DNA from: Rhodoferax sp.
GTDB taxonomy: Bacteria > Pseudomonadota > Gammaproteobacteria > Burkholderiales > Burkholderiaceae_C
Length of the DNA stretch: 7,844 nt
Direction: 5' to 3'
Assembly: GCA_018882485.1 (NCBI GenBank)
Contig: VERU01000102.1
Coordinates: 1-7,844, forward strand
The notes beneath the pieces are model-generated. The model saw nothing but the letters and a program-made list of their open reading frames with translations. It did no database searches and was not told where the DNA came from. Of this stretch, positions 1 to 5,352 are shown in pieces. Made by a program: the position numbers and the translations under genes. The number at the start of each line of letters is the position of its first letter. Positions within the stretch are counted from its first letter, which is position 1.

Positions 1-1
1 A

Positions 2-955
2 TACCAATCAGGTGACCGCGTCAGAACTGTCCATGCCAGGCGCGAGGTCATACTTTGCGGCGGCGCGATCAACTCACCCCAACTGTTGAAACTGTCTGGT
101 ATCGGGGACCCTGCTGAACTGGAACCTCTGGGTCTGACTGTCAGGAGCGCCTTGCCCGGTGTAGGTCGTAACCTGCAGGACCACATTGAGACTTATGTCC
201 AGTACGCCTGCAAGCAACCGATTACCCTGTATTCCGCGCTAAAGCCCTGGAATCGATTGGCCATCGGTCTGCGTTGGATATTGACGGGTACGGGGCTGGG
301 TGCCACCAACCATTTTGAATCGGGGGGGTTTATACGGAGTGAGGCAGGGGTGCTGCATCCCGATCTCCAGTACCATTTCCTGCCGATGGCGGTTCGTTAC
401 GACGGCCACTCACCAGCAACGTGTCATGGATTCCAGGCCCATGTGGGTCCCATGCGGCCCACCAGCCGTGGTTCGGTGTCCTTGCGCGATGCGCATCCAC
501 GAACGCCGCCGCGCATCCAGTTCAACTACCTCGCCACCGAGCAGGATCGCAAAGAAATGCGGGCTGCCGTGCGGTTGACGCGCGAAATTTTCGCGCAGGC
601 GGCGTTCGATCCCTTTCGAGGGATCGAGTTGTCACCGGGCCCGGACGTGCAATCGGATGGCGAGATCGATGCGCACATAGCGGCCCAGGCCGAGACCGCC
701 TACCACCCGTGTGGCACCTGCCGGATGGGATACGATGAAATGGCCGTGACGGACGGTGACGGTCGGGTTCACGGGGTCGATGGTTTGCGCGTTGTGGATG
801 CCTCCATCATGCCGAATATCGTCAGTGGCAACTTGAATGCGCCCACCATCATGATGGCCGAAAAGCTTTCAGATGCGATTCGGGGCAGGGCTGCAGAGCC
901 TGCCGTCATGGTTCCTGTGTACCAGCACCCTGATGCACGTCACCGACAACGTTGA
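2..955 (+). CDS. betA: Choline dehydrogenase, C-terminal part (5' end outside the window)
   Basis: FAD-dependent GMC oxidoreductase that oxidises choline to betaine aldehyde and on to glycine betaine, passing electrons to the respiratory chain at the membrane. The frame is open from base 2, so the gene enters from the left: 317 residues are visible, and a BetA of about 550 residues would lack its N-terminal FAD-binding part here. The visible part begins near the GMC signature (GGAINSPQLLKLSGIGDP). It then matches my memory of E. coli BetA almost block by block: NLQDHIE, NHFESGGFIRS, QYHFLPMAV, HPCGTCRMGYDEMAV, GRVHGVDGLRVVDASIMP and GNLNAPTIM. The catalytic His is in HPCGTC (codon 704-706) and the active-site Asn in GNLNA (codon 836-838). 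The TTG at 86 lies inside the domain and is not a start. The next gene begins 9 nt after the stop, so the two are probably cotranscribed. The betB and betI partners are not in the window. The assignment to BetA rather than another GMC enzyme is confident. Confidence 0.95.
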   Translation, partial: YQSGDRVRTVHARREVILCGGAINSPQLLKLSGIGDPAELEPLGLTVRSALPGVGRNLQDHIETYVQYACKQPITLYSALKPWNRLAIGLRWILTGTGLGATNHFESGGFIRSEAGVLHPDLQYHFLPMAVRYDGHSPATCHGFQAHVGPMRPTSRGSVSLRDAHPRTPPRIQFNYLATEQDRKEMRAAVRLTREIFAQAAFDPFRGIELSPGPDVQSDGEIDAHIAAQAETAYHPCGTCRMGYDEMAVTDGDGRVHGVDGLRVVDASIMPNIVSGNLNAPTIMMAEKLSDAIRGRAAEPAVMVPVYQHPDARHRQR

Positions 956-964
956 ATCTTGTCC

Positions 965-1996
965 ATGACCCCTCCGTTTCGCTCTGGAGGCGCGAGCGTT
1001 CAGGACGCATCCCTGCCTTCCTGGCCGCAGCCAGCGAGGGGTCGTCTGCAGGCATTGATACGGCAGCATCGTCGATCCGGAGCCCTGGCTGTTTTTGATG
1101 CGGACAACACCCTGTACCAGCACGATCTGCTGGGCGCGTTGTTGCCTTACCTGGAGCGCAAGGGTGTGTTGCAGCGGGAACGTTTGAGTCCCGTACTGCG
1201 GATTGTTCCGTTTCGCGATGTGCCTGGTGAGGATGAATCGCTGCACGCGTACTACCAGCGTCTGTGCGATTTGGACGATCAGATTTCCTATCCCTGGGCC
1301 TCCCAGGTGTTTTCCGGCCTGACTTTGCGTGAGTTGAAAGGTCATCTGGATGCCATGATGGAGTCGGGTGCCCCCATCCCAGTGCGGTCCTGGGCGGGAG
1401 AGGGACTGGTGGATGACACCGTGCTGCCTCCCAAGCTGCTCAGGGGTCAGCAAGAACTGCTGACCGCGCTGATGCAGCACGATATCGAAGTTTTCGTGGT
1501 GAGCGCGGCCAGTGAGGAATTGGTCCGTATGGTCGTGTCCGACCCGCGCTACGGCTACCAAGTCAAGCCGGAAAACGTAATTGGGGTATCGCTGTTGCTG
1601 AACGATCCTGTATCCGGGGGAGTTACAACCGCTCGCAAGGAAATAGCCGCAGGCAGGTACCAGCCGCATACCTTGCTGGATCATCGGATGACACCGGCGC
1701 TATGGGCTCCATTGCCCTGGTACGAGGGCAAACAGGCTGCCATTCACACCTATGTTCACCCCTGGAAAAAGCCGGTTCTGGTGGCAGGCGACACGCCCCG
1801 AAGCGACGGCCCCATGTTCGTTCGCGGCACTGACGTTGAGCGTGGTGGATTGCGTCTGTTCATTGCCCGCGATCCTCGTCATCACGACCAAATGCTGGAG
1901 GTGCAGGATCACCATGCCTGGCACCAGACACAGCAGGGTGTCGCGGTCACCGCCAAGGCCAATTGGGTGGTGGTGACTCCCGAACAGATCGGCTAA
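965..1996 (+). CDS. pchP: Phosphorylcholine phosphatase (HAD superfamily), leaderless
   Basis: 343-residue HAD-superfamily phosphatase, closest in my memory to Pseudomonas aeruginosa phosphorylcholine phosphatase, which releases choline and phosphate from phosphocholine with Mg2+ or Zn2+. Motif I is FDADNT (nucleophile D45, acid/base D47, T49), motif II VFVVSAA (S180), motif III lysine K256 in GKQAAI, and motif IV GDTPRSD (D276, D281). These spacings equal those I recall for the Pseudomonas enzyme with a constant offset of 14. Long shared blocks include QVFSGLTLRELKG, EELVRMV, ENVIGV and the C-terminal WVVVTPEQI. ATG 965 is preferred over TTG 959, which would add two residues; neither has a clear Shine-Dalgarno sequence, so translation may be coupled to betA. 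The Pseudomonas protein is periplasmic, but this one has a polar N-terminus with no hydrophobic segment, and the betA stop lies in the same frame just upstream. A cytoplasmic role supplying choline to BetA is inferred. Activity on other phosphomonoesters remains possible. Confidence 0.8.
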   Translation: MTPPFRSGGASVQDASLPSWPQPARGRLQALIRQHRRSGALAVFDADNTLYQHDLLGALLPYLERKGVLQRERLSPVLRIVPFRDVPGEDESLHAYYQRLCDLDDQISYPWASQVFSGLTLRELKGHLDAMMESGAPIPVRSWAGEGLVDDTVLPPKLLRGQQELLTALMQHDIEVFVVSAASEELVRMVVSDPRYGYQVKPENVIGVSLLLNDPVSGGVTTARKEIAAGRYQPHTLLDHRMTPALWAPLPWYEGKQAAIHTYVHPWKKPVLVAGDTPRSDGPMFVRGTDVERGGLRLFIARDPRHHDQMLEVQDHHAWHQTQQGVAVTAKANWVVVTPEQIG

Positions 1997-2050
1997 AGTC
2001 GAGATGAACGGTCGGCGAATCAGCCTGACCGCCATTCGGGTCACTTCTTC

Positions 2051-3109
2051 ATGCAAAAGACCAATCGTTTTTCTTACTTGTTGTCGACCCGCTCCTGGTT
2101 GCTGGCCGACGGGGCCATGGGCAGCAACCTGTTTGATCTGGGGCTGGTCTCTGGCGATGCGCCTGAATTGTGGAACCTGATCCATCCAGATCGTATTGCA
2201 TCGGTTCATGCATCGTTTGTCGAGGCTGGTGCTGACATCATTTTGACCAACAGCTTCGGCGGTACGCGGTATCGCTTGAAATTGCACGAAGCCCAGGATC
2301 GAGTGGCCGAGATCAACAGCGCCGCTGCCCGCATTGCCAGGCAGGTTGCGGACGCCTGTCCGCGGCCCGTTGCCGTGGCTGGCAGCATGGGTCCCACGGG
2401 CGAAATCATGGAGCCGATCGGAACCCTGACGTTTGAGCAGGCCAGGGATGCATTTGCCGAACAGGCCCGCGCTCTGGCCGCGGGTGGGGCCGATGTGCTG
2501 TGGATTGAAACCATGTCGTCCCGTGAGGAGGTCGAGGCCGCGGTCGCCGGTGCCGCTGCGGCGGGTTTGCCGGTCGTGTGCACCCTCAGTTTCGACACCA
2601 ACGGACGAACCATGATGGGACTGTCGCCAGCTGATTTCAGCCAGATCAGCCAGGCGCTGAGCCCCAGGCTGGCGGCCTGCGGTACCAATTGCGGTGTGGG
2701 TGCATCGGAAGTCGTTGCCTGCATACACAATCTGGCCAAGGCCGTCGATCCCGGAGTTATCCTGGTGGCAAAGGCAAACTGTGGTATACCGCAGTATGTG
2801 GACGGAGCCATCCGTTACAACGGAACTCCCGAGTTGATGGCCGTTTATGCTCGCATGGCCAGGGATGCTGGCGCACGCATCATTGGCGGATGCTGCGGTA
2901 CGACAGCGCGTCATTTGAAGGCGATGCGCGACGCCCTGGAGGCAGGAGCAGCAGGACCCCCGCCCACACTGGAGGATCTCACGGCCCAGTTGGGAGATGT
3001 TTCGGCAGGCGCGCGGGCCCAGTGGGGTGGTGAATTGGGTCGAGGGGCAGGTTCTTTTTCTGGAGCTGGCGCCGCACGCGGCAGGGGCCGTCGATCCAGC
3101 CTTGGGTGA
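2051..3109 (+). CDS. bmt: Betaine/homocysteine S-methyltransferase
   Basis: 352-residue zinc-dependent homocysteine S-methyltransferase with a TIM-barrel fold. It transfers a methyl group to homocysteine to give methionine. The barrel runs from about residue 15 (LLADGAMGSNLFDLG) to about 296. Zinc ligands are C214 in GTNCGVG and the pair C281-C282 in GGCCGTT. Other family blocks are ILTNSFGGTRYRL, GSMGPTGEIMEPIG, WIETMSS and ANCGIPQY. Glycine betaine as methyl donor, with dimethylglycine as by-product, fits both the Bmt-like barrel (ILTNSFGGTRYRL, GPTGEIMEPIG) and its place after betA and a phosphocholine phosphatase. S-methylmethionine cannot be excluded from sequence alone. The ATG at 2051 has no convincing Shine-Dalgarno sequence. 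The last 50 or so residues leave the barrel and become a Gly/Ala/Arg-rich tail ending in a basic GRGRR stretch, probably disordered. The stop is 18 nt from the stop of the convergent hydrolase gene. Confidence 0.85.
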   Translation: MQKTNRFSYLLSTRSWLLADGAMGSNLFDLGLVSGDAPELWNLIHPDRIASVHASFVEAGADIILTNSFGGTRYRLKLHEAQDRVAEINSAAARIARQVADACPRPVAVAGSMGPTGEIMEPIGTLTFEQARDAFAEQARALAAGGADVLWIETMSSREEVEAAVAGAAAAGLPVVCTLSFDTNGRTMMGLSPADFSQISQALSPRLAACGTNCGVGASEVVACIHNLAKAVDPGVILVAKANCGIPQYVDGAIRYNGTPELMAVYARMARDAGARIIGGCCGTTARHLKAMRDALEAGAAGPPPTLEDLTAQLGDVSAGARAQWGGELGRGAGSFSGAGAARGRGRRSSLG

Positions 3110-3115
3110 GATCGA

Positions 3116-3146
3116 ACGGCGCCAGGGTCATACCAACTGACGCCGT
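3116..3146. terminator. Possible hairpin between convergent bmt and hydrolase genes
   Basis: The arms ACGGCGCCA (3116-3124) and TGACGCCGT (3138-3146) pair over nine positions with one mismatch around a 13-nt loop. The structure covers the 18-nt gap between the two stops and the last codons of the hydrolase gene. There is no T-run after it on either strand, so it is at best a weak or factor-assisted transcription end. Confidence 0.3.
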
Positions 3147-5140
3147 ATCTTCTGGTTCCATTCCCGTACCAGAATGCGTTGTTCCCCCTCGTAGGCCTCG
3201 AGCCGGCCTTCAACATGCCAGTGGGTTTTGCTGGCGGTCATGCGCGAGTAGGTTTCGGTTCGTACTTTCCATTCACCGCGACCGGTTTCCATCGACCAGT
3301 GGCATTCCTGCATCGCAGAAAGGGGGTCATGGGGATGGATCCGGTACTCTTCCTGTCCGCGGCTCCAGGTGATGAGTCCATGCTCATCCAGGCGCGTGCG
3401 TCCAAAGTCATCCACGATATGCAGGCGGCGTTCGCCGGTTCGCTGATCGATGGTCAGTTCGCGCTTGTTCCATGCCGGGTCGATGACGGTTTGTTTGACC
3501 GGTGGTGCTGCTTGCGCCTCTCCAAACGTGGGCGCCACTTCGTGGCTGCGAGTTGATCGAACGGGCAGGTCCACAAAACTGCGCCCGGCGTGGACCGTAA
3601 GGGTCACAGGCTCAGGAGAAGGCCAAACCAGAGGCCAGTAGCTGGTGGAAATCGAAATCCTCAGTTGGTGCCCTTTCGGTATCCGGTAGGCGACGTCATC
3701 GAGCTGGATCCTCACGTCGTAGGCTTTGCCTGGGACCAGCATTTCGGGCTTCTCGTGACTCGTTCGATGGCACAGGTTGCAAACGCCATAAGTCAGCCGG
3801 CTGACGGCGCCGTCGGGCCAGATGCTGTTGAGACGGACGGCTGCAAGCGCCAGGGGCCGGTCGACGCTGAAACGCAAGTGCACAACGGGTGCACCAACCA
3901 AGTCCAGGTCGCGCGCCAAGGGTGCGCTGTCGAAGGTCAATGATCCGCTGTCATCCGCCCGCTGGTCTCCTGGAAACTCGGGGCCCAGCCAGATGATGCA
4001 ATATTCCCCGCTGTCGGCACCCGTATACTGCGGCGACTGCAGTGAGCGCTTCTGTGCAGGGCCAGCCTGGACCCCCAGTCCGTCTGCATTGAGATACCAG
4101 CGCCGTTGGGTGTACCGATCGGCCGGCCAATTCCGATCCGATACCCAGCGCCCGGGGATGCTGGAGACCGAAGCGCCGGGCCGAACAACATCCATGATGT
4201 AGGTTTTGACAAGGGGATCCTGCTTGACACCGGTATCGATGTCCTTGAGCCATTGATCCCACCATCGCAGCGCTTCCTGGAGAAAGCCGATGCGCGGCTC
4301 GGGAACTGCAAAGTGGGGGTATTTGTGGGCCCAGGGACCGATGATGCCCCTGACCGGTTCTCGCAGGTTTTTCAGCAGCCGCGGCACGGCGTTGGTATAG
4401 GCATCATTCCAGCCGCCGACGGCCAGAACAGCGGCATCAATGGCTCCGAAATCCTCGCAAATCGAGCCGTGTTTCCAGTAGGCGTCGCGATGTGGATGTT
4501 CCAGCCACGGAATCGCAAGCAGCGGCTCCTGGTTGAGCCTTTCGAGCCACATGTCACGCCATGCCGGTCCGACCAGCAGCGGATCGGGAGGCCGGGACGA
4601 ATAGGCGAACATGGTGGCAGACCAACCGAGGTTTTCATTCAGCAGGCATCCGCCCTTGTAGTGGATGTCGTCACTGTATCGATCATCGGTGGAGCACAGC
4701 GTGATGATGGCCTGCAGGCCAGGCGGTCGACGCGCTGCCACTTGCAGCCCGTTGAAGCCTCCCCACGAAATTCCCATCATGCCCACCCGACCGGTGCTCC
4801 AGGGCTGGCGCACCAGCCAGGCGATCACCGATTCGGCATCTGCCAGTTCCTGCTCGGTGTATTCGTCCAGCATGATGCCGTCGGAATCGCCATTGCCTCG
4901 CATATCGACCCGAACGCAGGCGTAACCGTGACCTGCGATGTAGGGGTGGGTCAGCGCGTCCCGTACGACCGTTCCGTCCCGTTTGCGATAGGGGAGGTAC
5001 TCCAGAATCACGGGCACAGGATGCTTCAGGGCGTCGTGTGGCATCCACATACGGGCTGCCAGGCGAGTGCCGTCAGGCAGTTCGATGAAGGTGTGGGCAG
5101 TCTCAGTGACTCGCTTGGGGAAAGACCGGACAGTTTTCAT
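3128..5140 (-). CDS. CocE/NonD family serine hydrolase (X-Pro dipeptidyl-peptidase-like)
   Basis: 670-residue alpha/beta hydrolase of the CocE/NonD (peptidase S15-like) family, which cleaves ester or amide bonds; the substrate cannot be read from sequence. Visible order: an N-terminal opening typical of the family (MKTVRSFPKRV, then DGTRLAARMW), the block DMRGNGDSDG near residues 79-88, and nucleophile S125 in GISWGG. Next come D246 in GGWNDAY and H272 in GPWAHKYPH, which complete the triad. A PepX_C jelly-roll domain spans about 310-530 (TYGVCNL, ISTSYWPLVWPSPEPVTLTV), followed by a further C-terminal region of about 135 residues. No signal peptide is seen, so it is probably cytoplasmic. The start is set at the ATG at 5140: the family normally begins at this MKTV-type sequence, and the in-frame TTG at 5185 falls inside the predicted -10 box. 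The gene is convergent with bmt and divergent from the HyuA-like gene. A choline ester or betaine-type substrate is only a guess from the neighbours. Confidence 0.9.
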   Translation of the reverse strand: MKTVRSFPKRVTETAHTFIELPDGTRLAARMWMPHDALKHPVPVILEYLPYRKRDGTVVRDALTHPYIAGHGYACVRVDMRGNGDSDGIMLDEYTEQELADAESVIAWLVRQPWSTGRVGMMGISWGGFNGLQVAARRPPGLQAIITLCSTDDRYSDDIHYKGGCLLNENLGWSATMFAYSSRPPDPLLVGPAWRDMWLERLNQEPLLAIPWLEHPHRDAYWKHGSICEDFGAIDAAVLAVGGWNDAYTNAVPRLLKNLREPVRGIIGPWAHKYPHFAVPEPRIGFLQEALRWWDQWLKDIDTGVKQDPLVKTYIMDVVRPGASVSSIPGRWVSDRNWPADRYTQRRWYLNADGLGVQAGPAQKRSLQSPQYTGADSGEYCIIWLGPEFPGDQRADDSGSLTFDSAPLARDLDLVGAPVVHLRFSVDRPLALAAVRLNSIWPDGAVSRLTYGVCNLCHRTSHEKPEMLVPGKAYDVRIQLDDVAYRIPKGHQLRISISTSYWPLVWPSPEPVTLTVHAGRSFVDLPVRSTRSHEVAPTFGEAQAAPPVKQTVIDPAWNKRELTIDQRTGERRLHIVDDFGRTRLDEHGLITWSRGQEEYRIHPHDPLSAMQECHWSMETGRGEWKVRTETYSRMTASKTHWHVEGRLEAYEGEQRILVREWNQKIRRQLV

Positions 5141-5184
5141 GGAAAGGCTTCGAGGGCGACCGCCATATGGGTCGTCATCGGTCA

Positions 5185-5213
5185 AGGATAAGCCATGTGC
5201 ACGGCGGTATCAA
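5185..5213 (-). promoter_or_regulatory. Predicted sigma70 promoter of the CocE/NonD hydrolase gene
   Basis: On the minus strand, TTGATA (5213-5208, five of six matches to the -35 consensus) and TATCCT (5190-5185, four of six to the -10 consensus) are separated by exactly 17 bp. Transcription would start near 5178 and leave a leader of roughly 38 nt before the ATG at 5140. The leader contains the 8-bp palindrome CCATATGG (5163-5170), which may be chance. The prediction rests only on the match and the position. Confidence 0.55.
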
Positions 5214-5248
5214 CCGGATTTTTCCTCGGGCCGTTGAGCTGGATGAAC

Positions 5249-5281
5249 TAGGCCGGCCTGGGGTTGGGATGGCCTATTTTT
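5249..5281 (+). terminator. Hairpin plus T-run in the divergent intergenic region
   Basis: TAGGCC (5249-5254) pairs with GGCCTA (5271-5276) around a 16-nt G-rich loop and is followed directly by five T residues (5277-5281), then CTT. This has the layout of a weak intrinsic terminator for plus-strand transcription. It ends about 70 nt before the HyuA-like gene, and no plus-strand gene ends upstream of it. It could therefore be a leader attenuator of that gene, a stop for stray transcription from the hydrolase side, or chance. The stem is only 6 bp. Confidence 0.3.
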
Positions 5282-5352
5282 CTTGCCGGGTCTGTGCCAT
5301 TTGGAACCCATGGACAATTGATCGGATCCTGTCGGAATGAACATCTAATCGC

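Noticed and set aside
86..88. TTG at 86 as the start of a short GMC protein
   Set aside because: The frame continues upstream to base 2 and encodes the GMC signature just before this codon, so the gene is cut by the window edge and does not start here.
869..2914. Long minus-strand open frames (869-1684 and 1700-2914) opposite pchP and bmt
   Set aside because: They are antisense to two genes with clear family motifs. Their translations are rich in His, Gln and Arg with no recognisable domain, as expected for shadow frames in GC-rich DNA.
5163..5170. CCATATGG palindrome in the hydrolase leader as an operator
   Set aside because: It is a single 8-bp palindrome with no second copy near the other promoter; it can easily occur by chance.
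4106..5191. Plus-strand open frame of 361 codons opposite the hydrolase gene
   Set aside because: It is antisense to the catalytic domain of the hydrolase and has no domain or ribosome-binding site; a shadow frame.
5337..5348. Three-codon upstream open frame (ATG AAC ATC TAA) just before the HyuA-like start
   Set aside because: It is out of frame with the gene, has no clear ribosome-binding site and is short enough to be expected by chance.
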